DNA of 63,698 bases from NCBI GenBank assembly GCA_903924465.1, contig CAIYBN010000129.1:1-63698 (forward strand), given 5' to 3'. The notes beneath the pieces were generated by a model that was not told where the DNA came from, did no database searches, and saw only the letters and a program-made list of their open reading frames with translations. The position numbers were made by a program, and so were the translations under genes. Of this stretch, positions 30,501 through 38,296 are shown piece after piece. This DNA is from an uncultured Myxococcales bacterium (lineage in GTDB: Bacteria; Myxococcota_A; UBA9042). Each line of letters opens with the position of its first letter. The stretch's first letter is position 1.

Positions 30501-32328
30501 CGAGGCAACTGCCGTCGGTGCAGAAATCGTTGGCGGTGCAGGCGTTGCCGTCATCGCAGTAGCCGTCGACCGGCGGATGGCCGCAGCCCGTCGCGCCCGA
30601 GCAGACGTCCGCGGTGCACGGATTGTTGTCGTCGCAGCTGAACGCCAATCCTTGGCACAAGCCGCCGGCGCATGTGTCCTGCTTGGAGCACGCATTGCCG
30701 TCATCGCACGTGCCGGCGATCGTCGTGTGCAGGCAGCCCGTGACCTTGTCGCAGCTGTCGGAGGTGCAGACGTTGTCGTCGTTGCAGCTGAGCAGTACGC
30801 CGGTACACGCGGAGCCCTGGCAGACATCGCTGGACGTGCACGCGTTGCCGTCGTCGCAGTAGCCGGCGACGGGTGCGTGGCTGCAGCCGGTCACGGGCGA
30901 GCACGCATCGGCCGTGCACGCGTTGTTGTCGCTGCACGCGAGCACGGCTCCGACGCACACGCCCTTGGCGCACTGATCGCCCGTCGTGCAGCCATTGTTA
31001 TCGTTGCAATCCATGGTGTTCGATGTGTGCGTGCAACCTTTCTGCGCCGCGCAGCTATCGTCCGTGCACAGGTTGCCGTCATCGCAGTCGAGCGGATCGC
31101 CGGACACGCACTTGCCTTCAAAGCACAGGTCGTTCGCCGTGCACTTGTCGCCATCGCTGCAGACGACGTCCGTCGCGGGCAAGTGCTGGCAGCCGACCAT
31201 CGGCGCGCACAGGTCGTACGTGCAGGCGTCGCCATCGTTACAATTCAACGGAAATCCGCCAGGTTGACACTGGCCGCCTTTGCACACATCGCCGACGCTG
31301 CACGGATCGCCGTCGTTGCACAACGCGGGCGCGGGCGCGTGGACGCAGACCATGGCGAGCGTGCACTTGTCGATGGTGCAGGTGTTGCCGTCGTCGCAGG
31401 CCGTGGGATCGCTGGGCAAGCACTCGGCGCCCTGGCAATCCTTCGGGCAGGTCAACGGCGTCTCGTCGGCGTTGTTGCAGAAGGAGCACGTGCCGTCGCC
31501 GCAGCTGCCGCAGTCGACAGGACAGTTGAGCGGATTTTCGCCCTTGTCGCACAAGCAATTGCCGCACGCGCTGCCGCAGTCCTCGGGGCAGACATTGGGG
31601 CCGCCGTCGGTCGGCTCGCACAAGCCGTTGCCGCACGCGTTGTGCAAACAGTCACCCGGGCAACTCGTCGGCGATTCGCCGCCTTCGCACGTGCCATTGC
31701 CGCAGGTCGCGCCGCAGTCCTTGGGGCAAGTGGCGGGACTTTCGCCGCAGCCGTAGCCTTTGCACACGCTGTCGCCGCACGAGCCACAGCAGTCCACTGG
31801 GCAGGAAATCGGCCCTTCGCCCGGCGAGCATTTGCCGTCGCCGCAACCGACGCAATCCGCGGGGCACGTTGCCGGCGATTCGTCGCAGCCAGCGCTGCCG
31901 CCGCAGGTGCCATCGCCGCAGAAACAAGTGACGACGGGGACATCCGGCGACAGCTGACTATCGCTCGACGCATCGGCCCCGGTGGCATCGCTGCCGTCAA
32001 ACGGGGCATCGCCTTCAGCCGCCGCGTCCGTCCCCGCCACATCGCCATCTTCGCTGACTTCCGCTGCATCGCTGCTGTCCGCGCCATCGGCGACCGCTGC
32101 CGTGTCCGCGACGTCCGCCGCATCCACCGTCGTCGAATCACTGTTCGGTGCGGCATCGTCGGTGCCGGGCGCATCTGTCGTGGCGGAGTCCGTTCCCACG
32201 TCGACACTGTCCGCCGCGATCGCGACATCGCTTTCCTCACCGCCCGTTTTCGCCGTCCCGCCGCACGCTGCAAACGTCAGCAACACCAAGGGCAGCAGGC
32301 GCTTGGTGTCGAGCATCCACATCCACAT
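27571..32328 (-). CDS. Giant Cys-rich surface lipoprotein with propeller and FGE-like (sulfatase-modifying factor) domain
   Basis: About 1585 residues from ATG 32328 (GGGGGG upstream). Order: lipoprotein signal LPLVLLTFAACGG; Asp/Ala/Thr linker of about 115 residues; seven modules of form CGDGxC...ESPxTCPxDC; about 21 modules of form CDDGNxCTxxxC...GCxH (Dicty_CTDC-like); a beta-propeller-like stretch (WNVTLKASTGTTNANALAWG onward); three more CDDxxxCT modules; then a C-terminal FGE-sulfatase domain: FVPAGSFWMGCDP, YYIGRYEVTVGQYQACV, NYPVNCVSWAQAATYC, GGRLPTEAQWERAARGDC, GLYDVVGNVGEWTAD, GFRCARIYP. In secreted bacterial proteins this fold often serves as a binding or structural domain; the active Cys pair of true FGE was not assigned. 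Probably a long surface stalk or adhesin, folded by disulfides and perhaps metal-dependent. Confidence 0.9.
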   Translation of the reverse strand: MWMWMLDTKRLLPLVLLTFAACGGTAKTGGEESDVAIAADSVDVGTDSATTDAPGTDDAAPNSDSTTVDAADVADTAAVADGADSSDAAEVSEDGDVAGTDAAAEGDAPFDGSDATGADASSDSQLSPDVPVVTCFCGDGTCGGSAGCDESPATCPADCVGCGDGKCSPGEGPISCPVDCCGSCGDSVCKGYGCGESPATCPKDCGATCGNGTCEGGESPTSCPGDCLHNACGNGLCEPTDGGPNVCPEDCGSACGNCLCDKGENPLNCPVDCGSCGDGTCSFCNNADETPLTCPKDCQGAECLPSDPTACDDGNTCTIDKCTLAMVCVHAPAPALCNDGDPCSVGDVCKGGQCQPGGFPLNCNDGDACTYDLCAPMVGCQHLPATDVVCSDGDKCTANDLCFEGKCVSGDPLDCDDGNLCTDDSCAAQKGCTHTSNTMDCNDNNGCTTGDQCAKGVCVGAVLACSDNNACTADACSPVTGCSHAPVAGYCDDGNACTSSDVCQGSACTGVLLSCNDDNVCTSDSCDKVTGCLHTTIAGTCDDGNACSKQDTCAGGLCQGLAFSCDDNNPCTADVCSGATGCGHPPVDGYCDDGNACTANDFCTDGSCLGKKLSCDDGNVCTSDSCLSASGCAHTAVASACDDGNVCTTNDGCTGGNCAGQAISCDDSNPCSGDTCDSVKNPISGCVHIPASATCSDGDACTIGDACLGGLCKGGKLDCNDKNACTDDLCDSAGGCVHLPNAATCDDGSDCTNNDQCGNGKCSGNMTSCDDGKVCTVDACINGVGCGHTLTDSLCADGNSCTTDTCQTGGNCSNTPIVGPCDDGQACTAGEACAGTTCAGGKQQLWNVTLKASTGTTNANALAWGADGGLLVVGSQPTGGGAFATAVDAGGTPLWTQHYAAPGGGTGAFSSVAAAADGWVVAGSGTCVFNNGYSGYSYYCDSWVVKLSTTGAVQWTWTRPRTNSTGEQLLSVAVDIDGTVVACGASVFSQWSTPMGLRGYIRLSSDGQVIDDTFAFNNADSSVFAKVIARGDGTLWLLGAGWTNGNGANQALARVIDANDGILVDLVLQDGTTKFQDATLATDGSLWTYASNNQFFHLSGNNKILSQFADPAGGSGTIAAIGGELAVSGGTSILRRMNSTGVDLWRQTASSNGITGESVVTMTGRADGRLAVLSSGVEKGTGASIARLSIRDGWNNSSCSTSGLCYALPPATCSDNNVCTDDSCLGTTGKCAYYNNIGACDDGSACTTEQCLGGTCATMAIGCDDKNACTTDGCDAITGCQHQNNHDPCGPGLANVCYEGTCCQPDCTSKVCGDDGCGGTCGNCSAGTACASDFTCQPWDPKSMAFVPAGSFWMGCDPSTDNNCSGWSSPKHFVSLSPYYIGRYEVTVGQYQACVDAGKCAAPNNMTWGSSVDPNCNYGVAGLDNYPVNCVSWAQAATYCVQMIPGGRLPTEAQWERAARGDCATLADCKHPPMWPWGNSQGWCGVQYASTNCQASSPPSTMPVGSFPSGTSAFYGLYDVVGNVGEWTADIFDAGFYAVSPSKDPTGPATGNQQSVRGMGESPPQWRGMGQTDASIGFRCARIYP

Positions 32329-32405
32329 GAGTCCCCCCAAGAACTTGCCGGCGGCAGGGTACGCCTGGCCGCATCCGGAAGCAATCCGGGCGGGGCGGAG
32401 AGCCC

Positions 32406-32433
32406 TTGACGTGCAAATCCAACCGTGTAGCAT
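32406..32433 (+). promoter_or_regulatory. Candidate promoter TTGACG-N16-TAGCAT
   Basis: TTGACG at 32406-32411 and TAGCAT at 32428-32433, spacer 16, 25 nt before the GTG at 32459. It lies in the 130-nt gap between the divergent giant lipoprotein and the TPR gene; no equally good promoter was seen for the minus-strand gene. Confidence 0.5.
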
Positions 32434-32458
32434 CCTGTGGCTCCTCAAGGGGGTTCGC

Positions 32459-33637
32459 GTGACACCATCCCAGTTGCATCCAGACGCTCACGTTCAACTC
32501 CTGCGCCTGACCTTTCCCCAAGATTTTTCGCCTCGTCGTTCGGGCGTGCGATGGCTCACGTGGCTCGTCGTCCTGGCTGCCCTGGCGCTCACGTCGGTCT
32601 CTGCGCTGGCTTTCGACAAGCAGAAAGCGGCTGCCAAGATGGCCGAACAAGCGCTGGGCGCGTACGAATCGGGTGATTACGACCGCGCCGCTGAGCTTTA
32701 CGCCAACGCGTTCCACACGGATCCGAATCCGGATTACCTGTATGCGCAGGCCCGCGCGGAGCAGGTCGGCGGCAAGACGGATCTGGCGATGGGCCATCTC
32801 GAGGATTTCGTCGCCAATCCCCAGGCGGCTCCTGATCGCGTGGTGAAAGCCAAGGAACTGTTGGACGGTCTGCGTCTGGCGCGGCTCGACAAACGCGTGA
32901 CGGAAGGTGAAGCGGCAGCGAAAGCGGGCGACAACAAGCTGGCGGCGCAGATTTGGCTCGATGTCGTGCAGCAAGCGCCCAAGCGTGTGGACCTGTATTA
33001 CCGGGCGGGTGTCAGTCTTCAGCAAGCCGGCGATCTCCACGGTGCGATGGCGGCGTTTGATGCCTACTTGCAGAAATCCGCAGCGGATGCGCCAGAGCGC
33101 AGTCAGGCGAAACTGCGACGCGAAGGCCTTGCCGAGAAGCTGCGACCGCCGCCGGCCAAGCCGCCCGAACAGCCGAAGATCGCCGAGCAGCCGAAGACGA
33201 CGCCCAATCCGCCGCAGGGGACTTCGAAGCCGCCGGAGACGCATGAATCGACGGTGGCCGTGGGCACGCCGGTGGGCGTGGTCAAGCAACCGAGCGAATC
33301 GAGTTCGCCGACGGCGGGTTACGTGCTCGCTGGAACGGGCGTGGCGCTGGGCATCGGCGCTGTGGTGCTGTACGCCCTGACACAATCCGACATCAAGGCG
33401 TTCAACGCGGCGACTGCACCCGACGCATCTGGCAAAATTGTTGGCATTGATCAGCAGACCGCCAATTCGCAGCATGCCTCCATCCAGACGCGGGAAATCT
33501 CGGCCATCGCCATGGGCGGGGCAGGCATCGCGCTCGCGGGCGTCGGGACATGGCTGATTCTGCGCACGCCGGAGTCCAAAGTGACGTGGGCACCGGGCCC
33601 GGCTCTGGCCGGCGCCGGACTGGCGTGGCGGTTCTGA
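32459..33637 (+). CDS. TPR-repeat protein with C-terminal membrane helices
   Basis: 392 residues from GTG 32459 (AAGGGGG upstream). An N-terminal signal or anchor helix (WLTWLVVLAALALTSVSALAF) is followed by TPR-like repeats at about 55-215: ALGAYESGDYDRAAELYANA, YLYAQARAEQVGGKTDLAMG, LYYRAGVSLQQAGDLHGAMA. A Pro/Lys/Gln-rich linker (KPPEQPKIAEQPKTTPNPPQ) leads to two hydrophobic segments (AGYVLAGTGVALGIGAVVLYAL and AIAMGGAGIALAGVGTWLI). This layout is frequent in myxobacterial envelope proteins of unknown role. The Cys-rich lipoprotein gene follows after 17 nt, so they are surely co-transcribed, which suggests a shared role at the envelope. Confidence 0.87.
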   Translation: MTPSQLHPDAHVQLLRLTFPQDFSPRRSGVRWLTWLVVLAALALTSVSALAFDKQKAAAKMAEQALGAYESGDYDRAAELYANAFHTDPNPDYLYAQARAEQVGGKTDLAMGHLEDFVANPQAAPDRVVKAKELLDGLRLARLDKRVTEGEAAAKAGDNKLAAQIWLDVVQQAPKRVDLYYRAGVSLQQAGDLHGAMAAFDAYLQKSAADAPERSQAKLRREGLAEKLRPPPAKPPEQPKIAEQPKTTPNPPQGTSKPPETHESTVAVGTPVGVVKQPSESSSPTAGYVLAGTGVALGIGAVVLYALTQSDIKAFNAATAPDASGKIVGIDQQTANSQHASIQTREISAIAMGGAGIALAGVGTWLILRTPESKVTWAPGPALAGAGLAWRF

Positions 33638-33654
33638 AACGACGGGAGGTCGAC

Positions 33655-35121
33655 GTGCGCGGCGGAATTCGCTTGAGATGGACGGGAAAGAGCGACGGGC
33701 TCGCGGTGCTTATCGCGCTGTTGAGCGCGGCGATCCTGGGGGCCTGTACGCCGATGCCCAACGCCGACGGCTTTCTGTACAAGACGCCGCAAGAGTTGGC
33801 CGATGCGCTGGCGCAGGCGGACAGCAATGGCCAGACGGACGCACAGGGACAGAGTGACGCGGACGCTGTCCAGGCGGACACAACGGATACCGACACGGTT
33901 GTCGCAGATGCGGACGTGTTGGCCGACACCGTGGTGACCGACGCGGATGCGTGGCTCGCCGATGGGCAGGGAAGCGACGGGGAAGGCACGGACACGCAGT
34001 TGACCGACACGCCGCTCACCGACACGCCCGGAACCGATGCCATTCTGGCCGACAACGGCGGCACCGACGCGACGAGCGACACGGGCCTCAACATTTGCGG
34101 CAACGGCAAGTGCGAATCTCCAGAAAGTGCAGTGACTTGTGCCGCCGACTGCAAGTGCGGCAACGGTGCTTGCGACGCGGGTGAGAACTTTGGGTCGTGC
34201 CCTTCCGACTGCAAATGCGGCGACGGCATCTGCGGCGCGTCGGAGACCTCTTCCACGTGTGCGACCGACTGCGTACCCACCTGCGGCAACAGCGTTTGCG
34301 ACGCGGGTGAGGCGTTCGCGACCTGCCCCAAGGACTGCAAGGCGATCTGCGGCAACACCGTGTGCGAAGCAACGGAGACGTTCAAGACGTGCCCGGTCGA
34401 CTGCAAGCCGAAGAACTGTGGCGATTCCATTTGTTGGGCGGACATTGACCCGCAGTGGTTGGAAACGTCCAAGAACTGCCCGATCGACTGCTACTGCGGC
34501 AACGGCACCTGTGACACCGACGAATACAACTGCCCTCAGGACTGCTTCTGCAACAACGGCACCTGCGACAAATCCATCGGTGAGACCGCGACCACTTGCT
34601 ATAGCGATTGCTGCGTATGCGGCGACGGGCTCTGCAACTCGATGTCCGCTTGTGGCGAGAACGAGACCACCTGTCCCGCCGACTGCAACGCCTGCGGGGA
34701 CCAGATTTGCTCCAAGGGCGAGAGCCCCAAGGCATGTCCGACGGACTGCTGCGGCGGCTGTGGCGACGGCTTGTGCCGGTGCAACGAGACCGGCGATCCC
34801 AACTCGACGAAGTCGGGCGTCATCTTCTGTGAATTCGACTGCGGCAGCGCGTGCGGCGACGGCAAGTGTGTCAAAGGCGAAAATCCGCAGACTTGTCCCG
34901 AGGATTGCTCCAAAAACGCGTGCGGCAACGGCACGTGCGAGCCCTCGGACGGCGGGCCGAAAGGGTGTCCCAATGACTGCGGCACCGCCTGCGGCGATGA
35001 CAAATGCGAACCAGGCGAGGACTTCGTGAGTTGCGCTGTCGACTGCGGCTATTGCGGTGACACGTACTGCCAGATCGGCTTGGGCGAGTCGCCGACCAGC
35101 TGCGTCCTCGACTGCAAGTAA
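33655..35121 (+). CDS. Cys-rich surface lipoprotein with about 15 CGxGxC...CPxDC modules
   Basis: 488 residues from GTG 33655, which has GGGAGG 5 nt upstream. The signal ends LLSAAILGACTP (lipobox LGAC). An Asp/Thr/Ala linker of about 100 residues (DTDTVVADADVLADTVVTD) precedes about 15 modules of 20-30 residues such as CGNGKCESPESAVTCAADC, CGDGICGASETSSTCATDC and CGDGKCVKGENPQTCPEDC, running to the C-terminus. The same module occurs seven times in the giant lipoprotein on the other strand 1.3 kb away. Each module has four Cys and conserved Gly/Asp/Glu, compatible with disulfide knots that bind calcium; this is inference. Surface exposed by architecture. Confidence 0.88.
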   Translation: MRGGIRLRWTGKSDGLAVLIALLSAAILGACTPMPNADGFLYKTPQELADALAQADSNGQTDAQGQSDADAVQADTTDTDTVVADADVLADTVVTDADAWLADGQGSDGEGTDTQLTDTPLTDTPGTDAILADNGGTDATSDTGLNICGNGKCESPESAVTCAADCKCGNGACDAGENFGSCPSDCKCGDGICGASETSSTCATDCVPTCGNSVCDAGEAFATCPKDCKAICGNTVCEATETFKTCPVDCKPKNCGDSICWADIDPQWLETSKNCPIDCYCGNGTCDTDEYNCPQDCFCNNGTCDKSIGETATTCYSDCCVCGDGLCNSMSACGENETTCPADCNACGDQICSKGESPKACPTDCCGGCGDGLCRCNETGDPNSTKSGVIFCEFDCGSACGDGKCVKGENPQTCPEDCSKNACGNGTCEPSDGGPKGCPNDCGTACGDDKCEPGEDFVSCAVDCGYCGDTYCQIGLGESPTSCVLDCK

Positions 35122-35134
35122 CCGTCATCCCTGA

Positions 35135-35350
35135 CTACGCCACAATCGACCACCACGCCGCGCGGTTCGGGTCCACGGTCCGGGAGACCAGTCCCTTCTT
35201 GAGCAGCCGATCCAGGGCATTGTTCAGATTGGGCTTGGTCCACCGGCCACCACAGGCGTCGTGGATATCGGCGATTTGCCATTCGTAGTCTGGTTGCTTG
35301 CCGAGCAGCTTGAGGATGAACTCGGGTGCGGACTCTTCCGGTGTGGGCAT
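35135..35350 (-). CDS. Small winged-helix-like protein
   Basis: 71 residues from ATG 35350 with AAGGAGA upstream. The body QIADIHDACGGRWTKPNLNNALDRLLKKGLVSRTVD has the spacing of a winged-helix unit: an initiator helix, a recognition-helix-like NLNNALDRLLKKGLV, then the wing RTVDPNRAAWWSIV. It may bind DNA or act as a protein adaptor. It ends 13 nt from the stop of the Cys-rich lipoprotein gene (convergent) and is divergent from the epimerase operon, so autoregulation or control of that operon is possible but unproven. Confidence 0.75.
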   Translation of the reverse strand: MPTPEESAPEFILKLLGKQPDYEWQIADIHDACGGRWTKPNLNNALDRLLKKGLVSRTVDPNRAAWWSIVA

Positions 35351-35461
35351 GGGCGTCTCCTTGGCGGGCGATTCGCGCGAACGGCCGAACCTCCCGCCCG
35401 CTCTTCTATCACAAGCAGTTGGCGCACGACCAGTGGCCGGTCCGCATCGGCCGCGCGCCGC

Positions 35462-35490
35462 TTGACCCCATCTCCCAGTGCGTGCAGAGT
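35462..35490 (+). promoter_or_regulatory. Candidate promoter TTGACC-N17-CAGAGT for the epimerase operon
   Basis: TTGACC at 35462-35467, 17-nt spacer, CAGAGT at 35485-35490, 74 nt before the ATG at 35565. Same -35/-10 pattern as at 10961. Confidence 0.4.
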
Positions 35491-35564
35491 CCTCTCCGAA
35501 CAGGCAACGTCGAGGCGATCCGGGGGGCGTCGCTGGCGCGTTGTCATCGCCGCAAGGCAGAACC

Positions 35565-36518
35565 ATGCAACGTGTTCTCGTAACGGGCGCTGCCGGATTT
35601 ATCGGCAGTTCCTTGGTGCCGACGCTGTCGAGCCTGGCCGACGTCCGCGTGCTGGGTGTCGATATTCGACCACCGACCGAACCGCAAGCGGAGTTCGTCC
35701 AGTTGGATCTGCGCGACACCGCGGCGCTGACCGCGCTATTTCAGTCCTTCCAGCCGACCGCCGTTGTGCATCTGGCCTCGATCGTGACACCGCCGCCGGG
35801 GATGAGCCGCGCGGAAATGCGCGACATCGACGTCGGTGCAACGGAGACGCTCGTGCGTTTGTGCTTGGAATTCAAGGTGGAACACCTGACCGTGACGACG
35901 AGTGGCGCGTCGTATGGCTACTACGCCGACAATCCGCCGTGGCTGGACGAGGACACGGCGATTCGCGGCAACGTCGAATTCGCCTATTCCGACCACAAGC
36001 GGCAGATCGAGCTGTTTCTGGCGCAGACGCGTGCGAGCCATCCGGAGCTGAAGCTGCTGATCCTGCGGCCGGGGACGATCCTGGGACGCCAGGTGGCAAA
36101 CCAGATCACCGCGCTGTTCGCCAAGCCATTCGTGCTCGGTGTGGCCGGTTACGACAGTCCGTTCACGTTCATTTGGGACGAGGACGTCGTGCGCGTTCTT
36201 GTGCTGGGCGTCCAGCGTCAGGCAACGGGCGTGTTCAATCTGGCCGGCGATGGTGCGCTGACGATGCGCGAAATCGCCGCGCAACTGGGCAAGCCCTACC
36301 TGCCGCTGCCGGTCTGGCTCCTGCGGACGCTTTTGACCGTGCTGCACCCGCTGGGGCTCGTTCAGTACGGTCCGGAGCAGGTCGGATTCCTGCAGTTCCG
36401 CCCGGTGCTGGCCAACACCCGCCTCAAGCGCGATTTTGCCTACACCCCGCAGTTCACGTCGGCGCAGGCTTTTGCCGCACTTTTGGACGCGCAGCCCAAC
36501 CTGAAAAGGCCGTCATGA
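35565..36518 (+). CDS. NAD-dependent epimerase/dehydratase (extended SDR)
   Basis: 317 residues. The Rossmann motif is VLVTGAAGFIGSSLV at residues 4-18, the acidic residue binding the ribose follows in VLGVDIRPP, and the catalytic YxxxK is FAYSDHKRQIE. VVHLASIVTPPPGMSRAEM and LLILRPGTILGR are the conserved mid-domain blocks. The substrate is likely a nucleotide sugar or a related carbonyl compound; it cannot be named. ATG 35565 has AAGG upstream. Its TGA overlaps the next gene's ATG (ATGA at 36515-36518), so translation is coupled to the haem c/propeller protein. Confidence 0.9.
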   Translation: MQRVLVTGAAGFIGSSLVPTLSSLADVRVLGVDIRPPTEPQAEFVQLDLRDTAALTALFQSFQPTAVVHLASIVTPPPGMSRAEMRDIDVGATETLVRLCLEFKVEHLTVTTSGASYGYYADNPPWLDEDTAIRGNVEFAYSDHKRQIELFLAQTRASHPELKLLILRPGTILGRQVANQITALFAKPFVLGVAGYDSPFTFIWDEDVVRVLVLGVQRQATGVFNLAGDGALTMREIAAQLGKPYLPLPVWLLRTLLTVLHPLGLVQYGPEQVGFLQFRPVLANTRLKRDFAYTPQFTSAQAFAALLDAQPNLKRPS

Positions 36519-38296
36519 AGACTGCATACGCGTTCCTCGCGCTGGTTCTGCTCGCGCCACCCGCGCTGGCGCTTGAGCTGCACGTGCAGGGCGTGGATGG
36601 TCGTCCGCTGCCGCTCGTGATGGCGACGGTGACGCCCGCTCAGCCGCGGCCGGTGGATCGCAGCGACAACGGCTACGCGCAGCCGGGCAAACGCCAGATC
36701 GCGGACCTCTGGCAGACGGCGTTTTCCGACGCAACGGGCAGTGTACATGTGGATCTGCCGAGCACCGCGCCCGTGCACGTGCGTTTGCGCCGACCGGGCT
36801 TCACGGATTTGGTCCTCGATGCCGCGCCGACGAGCCCCGTCGTTCTGCACGCGGAGACGAATCCGCAGGAACTCGCAGCGGCGAAGCCTGCGAATGTCTG
36901 GGCGGCGGCGGTGCACATCGGGACGCCTGCGCAGGACAAGAATTTCCGGATGCAATGCGGCTTTTGCCACCAGCAGGGCGAAGCGTTCATTCGCGCCGAG
37001 CACACGCCGGAGCAGTGGCGCGCGACCATCACGCGGATGATTGGCTACGGCGCGCGGCTGGCGACGGCGGTGCAGAAACTGGCGCCGGAGCGCCTGCAAG
37101 CGGCGTATGCGGACTTGCACGCCCATCCCGAGAAGCTGGCGGAACCTCTGGCGTGGCAGGCAGCGCTGGCGCAGACGCGCATCGACGAATGGCCGATGGG
37201 CGACGCGATGAGCCAGATGCACGACATGCTGATTCACGGCAACGGCATGGTGTATCTGGGCGACAACATTCAGGATCGCTTGTACGAAGTCAATCCGAAA
37301 ACCGGCGCGTTTACGGTCTACAAGCTGCCGCGGGAGCGCGACGACACGCTCGGCGGTCTGTTCGCGGCGCGCCTGACGAGCTTTCCCAAGCACGAGAGCT
37401 TTCTGGCGTTGCATTCGCTCGCCGTCAGCCCCAAGGACGGCCACGTGTTCCTGACGCCGTCGGTGCAGCGGCGGATTGTCGAATTCGATCCGAAAACCAA
37501 GCAGTTCAAGGTGCATTTTCTCAAGGATGGCCTGTATCCGCATACGGTTCGCGTCGACGCGCGCGACCGCGTTTGGTTTACGCTGGCGCTGTCCAACCAG
37601 GTCGGCATGATCGACCGCGCGACCGGCGAGCAGCACTTCATCGACCTGCCGACACGCAGTCTCGGCGAGGCGCTTACGGTGCGCATCGTGCCGCTGATGT
37701 TCAAGCTGGCGTCGCTGGGGCTGCCGCTGTCGGTCCTGCCGATTGACGACGTCGCGTCCGGGACGCCGCTGCCGTATGGCATTGACTTGACGCCCGACGG
37801 CGTCGTGTGGGTGGCGCGACTGCATGCCAACGACGTGGTGCGTATCGACCCGGTGACGCTGGTACCGTCGCTGATTCCGTTTCCGGCCATCGGCCCACGA
37901 AGACTGCGCAGCGACGCGGAGGGAAATGTGTGGATCACCGCCTTTGCCGAGTCCGCGATCCTGCGCTACACGCCCAAGACCGGCCAGTTCCAGCGCTTGG
38001 ACATGCCCACGTTGCCCAAAGGCAGCGACACGCCGTACTCGCTCAACGTCGACCGCAAACGCGGCATCGTCTGGGTCACCGGCACGGCATCGGACACCTT
38101 GAACGCGCTTGACATCGCCACGGGCCAGTGGAGCGTCTTCCCGCTGCCGCACCGCATGACGTTTACCCGCGACATTGAAATCGCCGACGACGGCTCGGTG
38201 TTCACGGCCAACGGCGCATTTCCGGCGTGGCACATCGAGGGCGCACAGCCGACGTTGCTCCGCATCACTCCGCCGTGGGCGAAGGTCACGCCATGA
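36515..38296 (+). CDS. Exported haem c / beta-propeller (Vgb-like) fusion protein
   Basis: 593 residues with signal peptide AYAFLALVLLAPPALA. Residues about 20-110 form a beta-sandwich like the carboxypeptidase regulatory domain (LELHVQGVDGRPLPLVMATV, SDATGSVHVDLPS). A single CxxCH haem c site follows in MQCGFCHQQGE (about residue 150). From about 230 on there is a six- or seven-bladed propeller of virginiamycin-B-lyase/NHL type: MVYLGDNIQDRLYEVNPKTG, HVFLTPSVQRRIVEFDPKTK, GVVWVARLHANDVVRIDPVT, NVWITAFAESAILRYTPKTG. Likely periplasmic and redox-linked. It is translationally coupled on both sides (ATGA overlaps) to an epimerase and an MFS exporter-like protein. Antibiotic-lyase activity should not be assumed. 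Confidence 0.87.
   Translation: MKTAYAFLALVLLAPPALALELHVQGVDGRPLPLVMATVTPAQPRPVDRSDNGYAQPGKRQIADLWQTAFSDATGSVHVDLPSTAPVHVRLRRPGFTDLVLDAAPTSPVVLHAETNPQELAAAKPANVWAAAVHIGTPAQDKNFRMQCGFCHQQGEAFIRAEHTPEQWRATITRMIGYGARLATAVQKLAPERLQAAYADLHAHPEKLAEPLAWQAALAQTRIDEWPMGDAMSQMHDMLIHGNGMVYLGDNIQDRLYEVNPKTGAFTVYKLPRERDDTLGGLFAARLTSFPKHESFLALHSLAVSPKDGHVFLTPSVQRRIVEFDPKTKQFKVHFLKDGLYPHTVRVDARDRVWFTLALSNQVGMIDRATGEQHFIDLPTRSLGEALTVRIVPLMFKLASLGLPLSVLPIDDVASGTPLPYGIDLTPDGVVWVARLHANDVVRIDPVTLVPSLIPFPAIGPRRLRSDAEGNVWITAFAESAILRYTPKTGQFQRLDMPTLPKGSDTPYSLNVDRKRGIVWVTGTASDTLNALDIATGQWSVFPLPHRMTFTRDIEIADDGSVFTANGAFPAWHIEGAQPTLLRITPPWAKVTP

Noticed and set aside
30000..31900. Periodic short repeats within the giant lipoprotein gene that could suggest a CRISPR-like array
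   Set aside because: The period follows the protein modules, repeats are diverged, there are no constant spacers, and the reading frame is maintained throughout.
29635..32409. A 924-codon plus-strand open frame opposite the giant Cys-rich lipoprotein
   Set aside because: The sense strand is built from GAC, TGC and GGC-type codons whose complements cannot form stops in this frame. The translation is Ala/Val/Arg-rich repeats with no signal or domain, while the sense frame has a lipobox, ordered modules and an FGE domain.
36515..38296. Calling this gene a virginiamycin B lyase resistance gene
   Set aside because: Propeller repeats match the fold only. The protein has extra haem c and sandwich domains, and lyase active-site residues were not established.
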